This document shows positions 1-7,798 of a stretch of 22,311 nucleotides of DNA, in pieces (position 1 is the stretch's first letter; each line of letters opens with the position of its first letter). The position numbers and the translations under genes are program-made. The notes beneath the pieces were generated by a model. The model was not told where the DNA came from. It ran no database searches and was given only the letters and a program-made list of their open reading frames with translations. The DNA lies in assembly GCA_023127905.1 (NCBI GenBank), contig JAGMEZ010000043.1, positions 1-22,311 of the forward strand, written 5' to 3'. The DNA is from Caldifarciminota bacterium (lineage in GTDB: Bacteria; Hydrothermota; E44-bin80).

Positions 1-86
1 TAAACAAAAAACTTGGAACTGCATAGATTTCGTTTCTTTCGTTTAGAATGTTTATATCATTAGCATTGAATTTTGGTTGAATTTTC
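1..86. other. left-edge non-coding stretch
   Basis: No open reading frame or RNA gene can be supported here. The stretch is AT-rich and carries a short imperfect direct repeat of TTTCGTT around 28-44. It probably separates the M23 operon promoter from whatever lies outside the window. Confidence 0.4.
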
Positions 87-115
87 TTGACATATAATAG
101 AAAATATATTAATAT
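87..115 (+). promoter_or_regulatory. sigma70-type promoter of the M23-to-GGDEF operon
   Basis: TTGACA at 87-92 is a perfect -35 element. After exactly 17 bases comes TAATAT at 110-115, a four-of-six match to the -10 consensus that keeps the important first two and last bases. Transcription would begin near 122, leaving a leader of about 55 bases before the ATG at 177. AT-rich overlapping alternatives for the -10 exist (TATTAT at 115-120, with a longer spacer). Confidence 0.55.
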
Positions 116-167
116 ATTATTCCATGAATTCTTTAAGGGTAATCCAAATTCTAAAAAGAAAAATCCT

Positions 168-173
168 GGAGGT
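168..173 (+). promoter_or_regulatory. ribosome binding site deciding the M23 start
   Basis: GGAGGT lies three bases upstream of ATG 177. This is somewhat close but is the only strong Shine-Dalgarno sequence near the 5' end of the frame. It excludes the longer TTG-started frame from 87. Confidence 0.6.
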
Positions 174-176
174 AAA

Positions 177-1241
177 ATGAGAAAGAGAATGTATAAGTCT
201 TACCATATCATAATTATTCCACATGACAAAGTACGGTCGAGGAATATCTTCTTAACAGCAAAAATGTTAAAACTCTTAACTTTAGTAACAATAGCTTTGC
301 TCATGACATTCACTGTCCTTATAACGTTACATACAAAAAACTTCAATAAGATCAGAACTGCTCTTTTTCCAACAATTAGGAAGAATTCCATTTTGCTAAA
401 AGATAACAAGGAAATGGTTGAGAAGAAAGAAAGGTTAGAGTTTGTGGTTGATAGTCTCAGAACAAAGCTATTTTCTGAAAGAGCAGTTCACCGTGAAAAA
501 TTAAAAGCCTTGAATGTTCAAGCTGAAAGGGTGCAAAAATTTGCCGAAAATCTGAGAATAATGGCAGGATTTAAACTTAATCCCGAGCACGCTCAACCAC
601 CTGGTTTAGGTGGACCAATACCTGAAGAAGAAGATGAAAATTTCCTGAAAATTGAGAATGTGGAGGATGATAGTATTCTATCGGAGTTCAGTTATGCCGA
701 GAGAACACTCTTTAAGAAGATGTGGTCTTCGAAAAGAGAACTAAATTTTCTATGGGATTATTTTGAAGACAAGAGTTCAGTTATTGAAGGAACACCTGAG
801 ATACAACCTGTTCCAGGTTTCATACTATCAGGATTCGGTTACAGAATTGGTCCATTTAGCGGAAGATCAGAATTTCATAGGGGTGTTGATATCCCTGCGC
901 CAATAGGCACGAAAATTAAGGCTCCAGCAGCAGGGGTAGTTATTTTTGTTGGGAGAAAAGGAGGATATGGAAAATTACTTGTAATTGATCATGGAAATAA
1001 TTATAAGACTGTGTATGGTCATCTTCATTCGTTCGATGTAAAAGTTGGAGACAGGGTAACTAAAGGAGACTTTGTAGGTGAGGTAGGAAACACAGGACGG
1101 AGCACTGGACCTCATTTGCATTATGAAGTTGTGTTAAACGATGTTGCTGTAAATCCTGTTAAATATTTTAAGAGTGTAGAAGAAAGAAAAAAGGATATTG
1201 GAGAAGGAATAGAAACAGTTAATGAAACAGAGGAGAGATGA
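177..1241 (+). CDS. membrane-anchored M23 (LytM) family metallopeptidase
   Basis: Predicted zinc endopeptidase that cuts peptide cross-links in peptidoglycan. The 354-residue protein has a short cytoplasmic segment with an IIIIPHD stretch (residues 11-17), one transmembrane helix at about 31-51, a charged coiled-coil region at about 72-128, an acidic Pro-rich linker, and a C-terminal LytM domain at about 213-332. The zinc-site motifs look intact: HRGVD (H234, D238), YGHLH (H282) and HLH (H313, H315), so it should be an active enzyme rather than a degenerate activator. The ATG at 177 is chosen because GGAGGT lies at 168-173. An upstream in-frame TTG at 87 is the promoter -35 itself and cannot be the start. 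It is the first gene of the + strand operon, and the methyltransferase follows after 29 bases. From memory, related proteins in other uncultured lineages carry a similar IxPHD segment just before the membrane helix. The exact cell-wall bond cut is unknown. Confidence 0.88.
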   Translation: MRKRMYKSYHIIIIPHDKVRSRNIFLTAKMLKLLTLVTIALLMTFTVLITLHTKNFNKIRTALFPTIRKNSILLKDNKEMVEKKERLEFVVDSLRTKLFSERAVHREKLKALNVQAERVQKFAENLRIMAGFKLNPEHAQPPGLGGPIPEEEDENFLKIENVEDDSILSEFSYAERTLFKKMWSSKRELNFLWDYFEDKSSVIEGTPEIQPVPGFILSGFGYRIGPFSGRSEFHRGVDIPAPIGTKIKAPAAGVVIFVGRKGGYGKLLVIDHGNNYKTVYGHLHSFDVKVGDRVTKGDFVGEVGNTGRSTGPHLHYEVVLNDVAVNPVKYFKSVEERKKDIGEGIETVNETEER

Positions 1242-1270
1242 AAGGTTAGAATTTAGTTTCTTATGAAGAA

Positions 1271-2008
1271 ATGAAGATATATAAGGATATTGCACCCTAT
1301 TATAATAGATTAATGGATGATGTTAACTATAAACAATGGATAGGATACATAAAGGATATTTTTACAATAAATGGCATAGAACCAGAAATCATCCTTGACC
1401 TTGGCTGTGGAACCGGTATTCCAGCAAGTTATTTCCTTAAAGAAGGTTATAGAATAATCGGGATTGATGGGTCAATGGAGATGCTGAGAATTGCAAAAGA
1501 AAAACTGAGTCAATATAACCCGGTTTTAATCCAGAGCAGATTCGAATATTTTACTATAAAAAATCATGTTGACCTTGTAATTTCACTTTTTGATAGCCTT
1601 AATAATCTAATCTATGAAAAGGACCTTCTTCAAACATTTATAAATGTTGGAAATAGTTTACGGAAGGGGGGTCTCTTTATATTTGATATGAATACGATTT
1701 TTGGACTTTCACATATGAACAGTTCATCAATGTTTACAAAAGAAACAAAAGGTATTTACAGTATCTGGAAAAGCAAATTTGATAAAAGGGAATCTCTCGT
1801 TACACTCTTCATTACTCTTTTTGTATCTGAAAATGGGTACTATAAAAGAGTAGATGAAACTCATATAGAAAAAGGTTACTCTCTCCATAAACTCAAAATG
1901 CTTCTTAGAAAAAGTGGTTTTTCAAAAATTTCTTTTTTTGAACATCTTACTTTCAGAAGACCAAATTCAAGAACCCAAAGGGTAATGATTTCTGCCAGGA
2001 AGGACTAA
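1271..2008 (+). CDS. class I SAM-dependent methyltransferase
   Basis: Predicted cytoplasmic methyltransferase using S-adenosylmethionine; the substrate cannot be told from sequence. The 245-residue protein has motif I LDLGCGTG at about 42-49, an acidic residue after strand 2 in IIGIDGS (D66) that should contact the ribose, and a motif IV-like stretch LVISLFDSLNNL at 102-113. The N-terminus YKDIAPYYNRLMDD is typical of small methyltransferases of the ubiquinone/menaquinone-methyltransferase-like superfamily. The start ATG at 1271 has no strong ribosome binding site, so translation may rely on coupling. Its TAA overlaps the next ATG by one base (TAATG), so it is co-translated with the EndoQ-like nuclease. 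Family call is secure, specific function is unknown. Confidence 0.85.
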   Translation: MKIYKDIAPYYNRLMDDVNYKQWIGYIKDIFTINGIEPEIILDLGCGTGIPASYFLKEGYRIIGIDGSMEMLRIAKEKLSQYNPVLIQSRFEYFTIKNHVDLVISLFDSLNNLIYEKDLLQTFINVGNSLRKGGLFIFDMNTIFGLSHMNSSSMFTKETKGIYSIWKSKFDKRESLVTLFITLFVSENGYYKRVDETHIEKGYSLHKLKMLLRKSGFSKISFFEHLTFRRPNSRTQRVMISARKD

Positions 2009-3234
2009 TGAAATTTTTCGCTGATCTTCATATACATTCAAAATATAGCAGGGCAACGAGCGGTAAGATGGATCTCGAAGGGATAAGCGAGGCAGCTAAG
2101 TTTAAAGGGATAAAACTTATGGGTACGGGTGATTTCACTCATCCTATCTGGTTTGTTGAGTTAAAAGAGAACTTAAATCCTTTAGGAAATGGTATTTTTA
2201 CGTTTGCTTCAGTTTACTTTATACTTACATGTGAGGTTTGTAATATATATGTAAAAAATGGAAAACTCAGAAAAAACCACAATATAATTATTACCCCTTC
2301 TCTTGATAGTGCAGATAAGATATCGGATTATCTTTCACGGTATGGTAAGATTGAATCAGATGGTAGACCTATCCTTTCCCTCGATGCTGAGAGAATGTTT
2401 GAGAGAATACTAGAGATAGATGAAAGAAACAATCTTATTCCAGCACATATATGGACACCCTGGTTCTCTCTTTTTGGTTCAAAATCTGGGTTTGATTCAA
2501 TAGAAGAATGCTTCGGAAAACATACTAATAGAATTTTAGCGCTTGAGACGGGACTTTCGAGTGATCCAGAGATGAACTGGATGTGGAGTAAACTTGATAG
2601 TTTTACACTCCTTTCGAATTCCGATGCCCATTCTCCTGCTAATATTGGCAGGGAGGTAAATTGCTTTAACTGTGAGATGGAGTATGATACAATAATGAAG
2701 GTGATAAAAAATGGTGATGAAGAGGGTTTTCTTTTTACTGTTGAGTTTTTTCCGGAGGAAGGGAAATACCACTTTGATGGACACAGGGCTTGTGATGTTA
2801 GTATGCACCCTGATGAAGTAAAGCGAAAAGGAAATATTTGCCCCAGATGTGGTAAGCCACTAACATTAGGGGTTCTTCACAGAGTTTTAGAATTGTCGGA
2901 TAGAAATTATGGATTTAAGCCTAAAGGAAAAATTCCATTTAAGAAACTTGTTCCGTTAATGGAGATAATTGGATTAGCAATTGATAAAGGGAAAGGGACG
3001 AAAACTGTAGAAAAAAAATATATAGAGTTAATTTCCCGTTTGGGAAGTGAATTTGAGATACTCCTTGATGTTAGCTATGAAGAAATAAGAAAGGCATCTA
3101 ATGAGGTTATTGCAGACAGGATTGTAAGGGTAAGAGAAGGGAAGGTTGAGGTAAAACCTGGATACGACGGGGTTTTTGGTGAAGTTAACATCATGGGAGA
3201 TAGAGAGGAGAAGGAGCAATTAGAACTTTTCTAA
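2008..3234 (+). CDS. endonuclease Q-like PHP-domain DNA repair nuclease
   Basis: Matches the endonuclease Q family (formerly the TIGR00375 conserved protein group), whose studied members nick DNA 5' of deaminated bases such as uracil and hypoxanthine. The 408 residues begin with a PHP metal-binding domain: DLHIHS (H8, H10), GTGDFTHP (D42, H45), TCEV (E76), H91, HIWTPW (H147) and SNSDAHS (D206, H208). A zinc-finger-like part follows (C262, then CPRC at 278-281) with the family-typical LTLGVLHRVLELSDR, then a helical C-terminal region with the PGYDGVFG signature at about 384-391. The last residues are EQLELF, which resembles a bacterial sliding-clamp binding pentapeptide. The family is best known from archaea and scattered bacteria. 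The start overlaps the methyltransferase stop, and AGGAAGGA lies just upstream. Family membership is confident, lesion specificity is inferred from relatives. Confidence 0.83.
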   Translation: MKFFADLHIHSKYSRATSGKMDLEGISEAAKFKGIKLMGTGDFTHPIWFVELKENLNPLGNGIFTFASVYFILTCEVCNIYVKNGKLRKNHNIIITPSLDSADKISDYLSRYGKIESDGRPILSLDAERMFERILEIDERNNLIPAHIWTPWFSLFGSKSGFDSIEECFGKHTNRILALETGLSSDPEMNWMWSKLDSFTLLSNSDAHSPANIGREVNCFNCEMEYDTIMKVIKNGDEEGFLFTVEFFPEEGKYHFDGHRACDVSMHPDEVKRKGNICPRCGKPLTLGVLHRVLELSDRNYGFKPKGKIPFKKLVPLMEIIGLAIDKGKGTKTVEKKYIELISRLGSEFEILLDVSYEEIRKASNEVIADRIVRVREGKVEVKPGYDGVFGEVNIMGDREEKEQLELF

Positions 3235-3259
3235 ATCGCTTTAATAGAAGGAGTGGGTG

Positions 3260-3751
3260 ATGGAAAAAATATGGGCGCCTTGGCGCAGTAAATATATTTT
3301 TAATGAGAATATAGAGAAAGGATGTATTCTATGCAACAGGATAAAGAAGGAAAAAGACGTCGAAAACTATATTCTTTATAGAGGAGAAAAAGCATTTTTG
3401 ATTATGAATATATTTCCTTATAATAATGGACACCTTATGGTAGCTCCTTACAAACATACTGCGCTTCTTGAGGATCTAGATAATGAGGAAGGAAAGGAAC
3501 TTGTTAAAACAATGACACTTGCTGTGAGAATTCTTAAGGAGTCGCTAAGACCTGACGGTTTTAATCTTGGAATTAATCTTGGGAAAGTTGGTGGTGCAGG
3601 GATAGAAGACCATCTTCATATCCATATTGTCCCCAGGTGGAATGGTGATACAAATTTTATGCCGATTCTTGCTGATACAAAAATTCTATCGGTTTCCCTT
3701 GATGAGGTATTCAAGCTTTTACGGAAGACAATGGATAATTTATTATGTTAG
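3260..3751 (+). CDS. HIT-family protein, Ap4A phosphorylase-like
   Basis: Predicted nucleotidyl hydrolase or transferase of the histidine-triad superfamily, acting on dinucleoside polyphosphates or related nucleotides. The 163 residues start MEKIWAPWRSKYI, the usual opening of the bacterial/archaeal Ap4A phosphorylase-like branch. A CILC pair (C22, C25) and H66 could help bind zinc. The triad HLHIHIV holds H118, H120 and H122, with H120 the expected nucleophile. ATG 3260 is preferred to the GTG one codon earlier because GAAGGAG at 3247-3253 lies six bases before it. The gene ends inside the start of the next one (7-base overlap). Substrate is not determined; family is clear. Confidence 0.9.
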   Translation: MEKIWAPWRSKYIFNENIEKGCILCNRIKKEKDVENYILYRGEKAFLIMNIFPYNNGHLMVAPYKHTALLEDLDNEEGKELVKTMTLAVRILKESLRPDGFNLGINLGKVGGAGIEDHLHIHIVPRWNGDTNFMPILADTKILSVSLDEVFKLLRKTMDNLLC

Positions 3752-4140
3752 AGTGGACATCTATACCATTTAAGATAGGTGGGAAAAGAAATATAATTGC
3801 AATTGTTATTCCTGTTGTTATGTGGATTACAATTCTTCTTTTCTGGGGAATAGGGTGGTTTATAATTTCACTTATCCTTGTAGGTGGCTCTATTCTTCCC
3901 TATTTTCTCCCAACAAGGTATATTCTTTCAAAGGATGGGATTGTAATATATTCATTTTTCACAAGGCAAAAAAAGAAGTGGAAGGATTATAGGAGTTTTT
4001 ATGTAGATAAAAATGGGGTCTTTTTAAGTCCTTTTAAAAAGCCTACGAGACTCGAGAATTTTAGGGGGGTTTACATTCGTTTTCATAAAAACAAAGAAGA
4101 GGTTGTGGCACTTGTAAAAAAAATGATGGAGAGTGAATGA
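3745..4140 (+). CDS. small membrane protein of unknown function, possible PH-like domain
   Basis: I do not recognise a named family. The 131-residue protein has two adjacent hydrophobic helices (about 17-35 and 38-54) followed by a soluble part with the pattern LPTRYILSKDGIVIYSFF and KKWKDYRSFYVDKNGVFLSP. This resembles the beta-strand-rich PH-like domain found after two helices in many small bacterial membrane proteins. The soluble part is basic and should face the cytoplasm. Its ATG lies inside the last codons of the HIT gene (7-base overlap), and its TGA overlaps the start of the GGDEF gene (ATGA). It is therefore translationally coupled on both sides. Real gene status is well supported by packing; function is unknown. 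Confidence 0.75.
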   Translation: MLEWTSIPFKIGGKRNIIAIVIPVVMWITILLFWGIGWFIISLILVGGSILPYFLPTRYILSKDGIVIYSFFTRQKKKWKDYRSFYVDKNGVFLSPFKKPTRLENFRGVYIRFHKNKEEVVALVKKMMESE

Positions 4141-5645
4141 AAAGAAAAACATTGGGGAATATTGAATTTCTTTCAGAGATTGTTGAATCAATTTTTTCTT
4201 CTGTTGAGCTTCAGCAGGTGCTCAACGTAATAGCAGAGAAAGCAACTGTGGTTTTAGGTGCGGATGCTTCTTCAATTCTATTAATCGATTTTGGAACAAA
4301 TGAATTGAGTATAAGAGCAAGTTATAATTTGAGTCCTGAGTATGTAAAAATAGTAAAGGCAAAGGTTGGTGGGGAACTCTCAGGGAAGGTTGTAGTAGAC
4401 GGTAAACCTTTATACTTAGCGGATGCAAAAACATACTTTGGGAAAAAAAGAGACAGATTATCTCTTAAGTGGATAAAAAAGGAAGGACTTGTATCAGTAA
4501 TAGCTTTACCGATATCAACAAGAGAGGAAAATATTGGTACAATTAATATATATTTCAAGAAACACCATAGTTTCACAGATGAAGAGAAGAAGATTATTTC
4601 TATATTCGCGCAATTCTCTGGTATTGCTATATCGAACGCTACTTTTTTTGAAGATAGAAAGAGAAAGATACGTGCTCTTGAAGCTTTAAATCTTATAGGT
4701 CAAAAGATTTCCTCTGTTTCAGACTTTAAAAGCCTTGTTGAAGTTGTCTATGGAGAAACTTCCAAAATAATGAGAACAAGGAACTTTTATCTTGCTTTGT
4801 ACAATAAGGAAAAACACGAAATAAATTTTATAATTTATGTTGAGGAAGGAAAAAGGATAAAAAGAAGAAAGAGAAAACTGAAGAAGGGTTTAACGGAATA
4901 TTTAATTAAAACAAAGAAACCCCTTCTATTGCAAAAAGATGTACTTGAAAAATCAAAAGAGTTGAGTATAAGAGCACTCGGAAGGCCCGCGAAATGCTGG
5001 TTAGGGGTTCCCATTCTCTATGGCGCGAAGCTTCTTGGCGTGATTGGGGTTCAGGATTATGAAAGAGAATATGTCTATGATGAAGATGATATGAAGGTTC
5101 TTCTTACAATTGCAAACCAGACGGCAGTGGGAATTGAGAACAGCAGACTATATGAAGAAACCAGTAAGATGGCTATAACAGATCCTATGACAGGGCTCTA
5201 TAATATTAGGCATCTTTATAATGTTCTTGCATTTGAAATAGAACGTTCGAGAAGGTATGGTCTTCATTTTTCTATAATAATTATTGATATTGATAATTTT
5301 AAGGTATACAATGACAAATATGGTCATCTCCTTGGGGACAAGCTTCTCAGGGCATATGGACAATTCCTTGTAAAAAACTCAAGAAAGGTGGATACAGTTT
5401 CGAGATACGGAGGGGATGAATTTGTTTTAGTGCTTCCTGAAACAGATAAAGACTGTGTCTTACATGTAATTAATAGGATAACAAAAAAGTTAAAAAATCA
5501 TATATTTAATATAGAAGGAAGAAGGATTTCTTTGGCGGTAACCATTGGAGAATCTTCTTTTTCTGAGGATGGTAAGACATCCGAAAAGTTAATAAGAAAA
5601 GCAGATAAAAATCTTCTCAGTAGGAAGAGAAGAAAGGAAAAGTAG
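4137..5645 (+). CDS. GAF-GAF-GGDEF diguanylate cyclase
   Basis: Predicted soluble enzyme making cyclic di-GMP from two GTP in response to a ligand or redox state sensed by two GAF domains. Of 502 residues, GAF1 covers about 17-168, GAF2 about 187-337 and GGDEF about 343-495. The active site is GGDEF at 425-429 with metal ligand D384 in IIDIDNFK. A product-inhibition I-site RKVD (416-419) stands five residues before it, the canonical spacing, so feedback inhibition is likely. No membrane segment is visible and no EAL or HD-GYP partner is in the window. It is the last gene of the + strand operon. It starts at ATGA overlapping the membrane protein, with GGAGAG at 4128-4133, and ends 22 bases from the convergent yidD. 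Confidence 0.92.
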   Translation: MKRKTLGNIEFLSEIVESIFSSVELQQVLNVIAEKATVVLGADASSILLIDFGTNELSIRASYNLSPEYVKIVKAKVGGELSGKVVVDGKPLYLADAKTYFGKKRDRLSLKWIKKEGLVSVIALPISTREENIGTINIYFKKHHSFTDEEKKIISIFAQFSGIAISNATFFEDRKRKIRALEALNLIGQKISSVSDFKSLVEVVYGETSKIMRTRNFYLALYNKEKHEINFIIYVEEGKRIKRRKRKLKKGLTEYLIKTKKPLLLQKDVLEKSKELSIRALGRPAKCWLGVPILYGAKLLGVIGVQDYEREYVYDEDDMKVLLTIANQTAVGIENSRLYEETSKMAITDPMTGLYNIRHLYNVLAFEIERSRRYGLHFSIIIIDIDNFKVYNDKYGHLLGDKLLRAYGQFLVKNSRKVDTVSRYGGDEFVLVLPETDKDCVLHVINRITKKLKNHIFNIEGRRISLAVTIGESSFSEDGKTSEKLIRKADKNLLSRKRRKEK

Positions 5646-5667
5646 AGCAAGGATTTTGTCCTTTGGT

Positions 5668-6057
5668 TCATGGCGGATCATATAATCTGTATCCCCTACC
5701 ATCTACCCACTTTGGTTGGTAATAAATATTAAGGTAGTTCCATGACCATGGGTTGCACCTTTGGAGACGATCGATTGCCATAAGCGAGCCTATTATAACA
5801 CCCTTGTGTTTTGTTGACTTATATGCGTAATGAGAACAGGATGGAGTGAAATTGCATGCATCACCTTGCTGTTCGGAAAGAATGATTTGGTAAGTTCTAA
5901 TTATTCCGAGAAGAAGAAACTGACCAGTTAAATTATTTCTTGGTTCTTTCTTTTTCGTGGTATTTTTTGAAAACTCCCACATTTCACTTTCGTTAGCATA
6001 TAAATAATTAAAAATGGTGAACAAAAAGAAGATGTAAAAGATTATTTTTACTCTCAT
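5668..6057 (-). CDS. yidD: YidD-family membrane protein insertion efficiency factor, with N-terminal hydrophobic extension
   Basis: YidD proteins are small helpers of the YidC/Sec insertion pathway. This 129-residue protein carries the family core at about 50-103: LLGIIRTYQIILS, CNFTPSCSHYA (C68, C74) and RLQRCNPW (C101). Two things differ from the usual 70-90 residue protein. The N-terminus is a signal-peptide-like stretch (MRVK plus about 14 hydrophobic residues ending YLYA|NES) followed by a Lys/Asn-rich linker. The C-terminus after CNPW lacks the common GG-DP ending and instead reads WVDGRGYRLYDPP. The ATG at 6057 is chosen because GCAGGA lies nine bases upstream and the signal-like segment begins directly there. 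A longer frame to 6147 would overlap recJ. It is the last gene of the smc operon, 55 bases after recJ. Family is clear, but topology may be unusual. Confidence 0.82.
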   Translation of the reverse strand: MRVKIIFYIFFLFTIFNYLYANESEMWEFSKNTTKKKEPRNNLTGQFLLLGIIRTYQIILSEQQGDACNFTPSCSHYAYKSTKHKGVIIGSLMAIDRLQRCNPWSWNYLNIYYQPKWVDGRGYRLYDPP

Positions 6058-6112
6058 AATTGTTATTCCTGCATTGTTATGGACTGAAGTCTTAGGTCTT
6101 ATGTTTAATACT

Positions 6113-7798
6113 TCATATTGGTTCATTAAAAAGAGATGGTCGTGCATCAGCTATTGTTATAACTCCGGCGCTATTTACGTAATAAATTATATCAAGTTTC
6201 ACAGCTTTTCCGTCAATACCAACCCAGGTTTGAGTGTTACTTTTCATTTCAATTCTTCTTGACTGGCCGGTCTCTGGTACCAAATAGGTATATACACCTT
6301 TGGTAAGTGGGACCCCCCGAGCAAGGAACAGAGGAGGGGGATTATCAGAACCAAAGGGTGATAGGAGAGTAATTTCATTCTTTATCTTTTCTGTAAGCAT
6401 TTCAAGAGGTAGAATATCGATTATTTTCATTTCTCTCTTTTTCTCATCTCCACTTGGAATTTTAGTACATTCTTCAGCAAGAAATTTTCTCAGTGAATTC
6501 AGATTTTCCTTCTTCATGGTAAAACCGCAAGCGGGTTTGTGTCCCCCAAATGAAAGAAATAGGTTTTTCTGTTTTGATAGTATTTCGTGAATATTGAAAC
6601 CCTGGGGAGCTCTTGCTTCACCTGTTAAATAGTTGCCTTTATCAGCAACTGCGACAACTGGTCTGTGAAATCTCTCCTTTAAACGCGAAGTACAATATCC
6701 AATATAATTAAAGGTTGTTTCAGGTTCATATACAAAGATTATTTTATCTACTGTATTCTCGTCTATCGTTGAAATAATTCTTCTGAAACTTTCATTAGCA
6801 AGTATGTGCCATTCTTCACTTTGTTTTATAAGTTGAGCTATTGTTTTATAAAGGTAATCATCACTTACCTCAGTCAGTATTTGAAAACTGACATTTTCTC
6901 CCCATCCTTTTGTTTTTCCAGTTGAGAATATTGAAACCATTTTTTGAACATTCCCTTCATCACATTTGTTCTTCACACATAGCATTTCAGTTAAAACTCT
7001 AATGCCCTTTCTTTTAGTTTTTTGCAGTTCAATGAAACCAAGTTTTGAGAGAATCCAATTCTCGTCTTTTAATGGTACCCTATCTGCATAAGTTCCAAGA
7101 AAGACGAGAGGAAGCCATTCGGATATTATGCTCTCCCATTCACCATTATTTATTGAGAGTAACTCTTTTGTCACATGCCATCCTAACTTAAAGGCAACAG
7201 TAACGCCAGCAATATTACGGAAGGGGTAAGTGGAATCCTTTCTTTTTGGGTTAATTAGAGGAAAAAAAGGTTCCCTATCCATTGCGATTTCGTGGTGATC
7301 TGTAACAACAACATCGATTCCCTTCCGTCTTGCTTCCATTATTTGATTAAAATCTGTTGATGCACAATCTACCGTTATAATCAGGGTGCATCCAAGTTCA
7401 TATGCTTTTTCGATACCAGGTAAATTCAATCCTATACCTTCTTTCTTCCTACTTGGAATATGGTATAGAACATCTGCATTAAGATTTCTCAGTATTTCAA
7501 ATAGAAAAACGGTTGCAGTTATTCCATCTGTGTCTTCATCACCCCATATAAGTATTTTTTCTCTATTTTTTATTGCTTTGCATATTCTTTCAGTACCAAT
7601 TTCAATATCAGGGAGAAGGGCTGGTTGATGAAGGAACTCAATACAAGGGTTAAGCAGTTTCTCTATCTCTTTCTCTGTTTCAATTCCCCTATCTACAAGC
7701 ACTTTTGAAAATTGTATTGAGAGATTGTGCTGTTTTTGGATTTCTTTAACTTTATTTTTATCGAGATTAATGATGCGCCATTTCCGTGGAAGTGTCAT
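6113..7798 (-). CDS. recJ: single-stranded-DNA-specific exonuclease RecJ
   Basis: Degrades single-stranded DNA 5' to 3' in recombination and mismatch or base-excision repair. The 561 residues are the normal RecJ size. DHH-domain motifs are present: GDEDTDG (D87, D89, D91), TVDCAS (D144), VVTDHHE (D167, H168, H169) and GTYADRVPL (D239). The DHHA1 signature SFGGHKPACGF lies at about 414-424. A C-terminal OB-fold region includes LLSPFGSDNPPPLF. The usual DYDVDG is here DEDTDG, keeping the metal-binding aspartates. ATG 7798 is supported by GGGAGG at 7809-7814 on the reverse strand, ten bases upstream, although it lies 32 bases inside the end of scpA. Confident as a RecJ family enzyme. Confidence 0.92.
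   Translation of the reverse strand: MTLPRKWRIINLDKNKVKEIQKQHNLSIQFSKVLVDRGIETEKEIEKLLNPCIEFLHQPALLPDIEIGTERICKAIKNREKILIWGDEDTDGITATVFLFEILRNLNADVLYHIPSRKKEGIGLNLPGIEKAYELGCTLIITVDCASTDFNQIMEARRKGIDVVVTDHHEIAMDREPFFPLINPKRKDSTYPFRNIAGVTVAFKLGWHVTKELLSINNGEWESIISEWLPLVFLGTYADRVPLKDENWILSKLGFIELQKTKRKGIRVLTEMLCVKNKCDEGNVQKMVSIFSTGKTKGWGENVSFQILTEVSDDYLYKTIAQLIKQSEEWHILANESFRRIISTIDENTVDKIIFVYEPETTFNYIGYCTSRLKERFHRPVVAVADKGNYLTGEARAPQGFNIHEILSKQKNLFLSFGGHKPACGFTMKKENLNSLRKFLAEECTKIPSGDEKKREMKIIDILPLEMLTEKIKNEITLLSPFGSDNPPPLFLARGVPLTKGVYTYLVPETGQSRRIEMKSNTQTWVGIDGKAVKLDIIYYVNSAGVITIADARPSLFNEPI

Noticed and set aside
87..176. In-frame TTG start extending the M23 peptidase by 30 residues
   Set aside because: The TTG is part of the -35 box, the extra residues show no family features, and GGAGGT precedes the ATG at 177.
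5649..5663. Hairpin AAGGA-TTTTG-TCCTT in the 22-base gap between the convergent operons, as a two-way terminator
   Set aside because: The stem is only five pairs with no clear U-run on the + strand; too weak to call, although its placement is suggestive.
6058..6147. Longer yidD frame overlapping the end of recJ
   Set aside because: The added residues look unrelated to the family, and a ribosome binding site plus a signal-like segment begin at the ATG at 6057.
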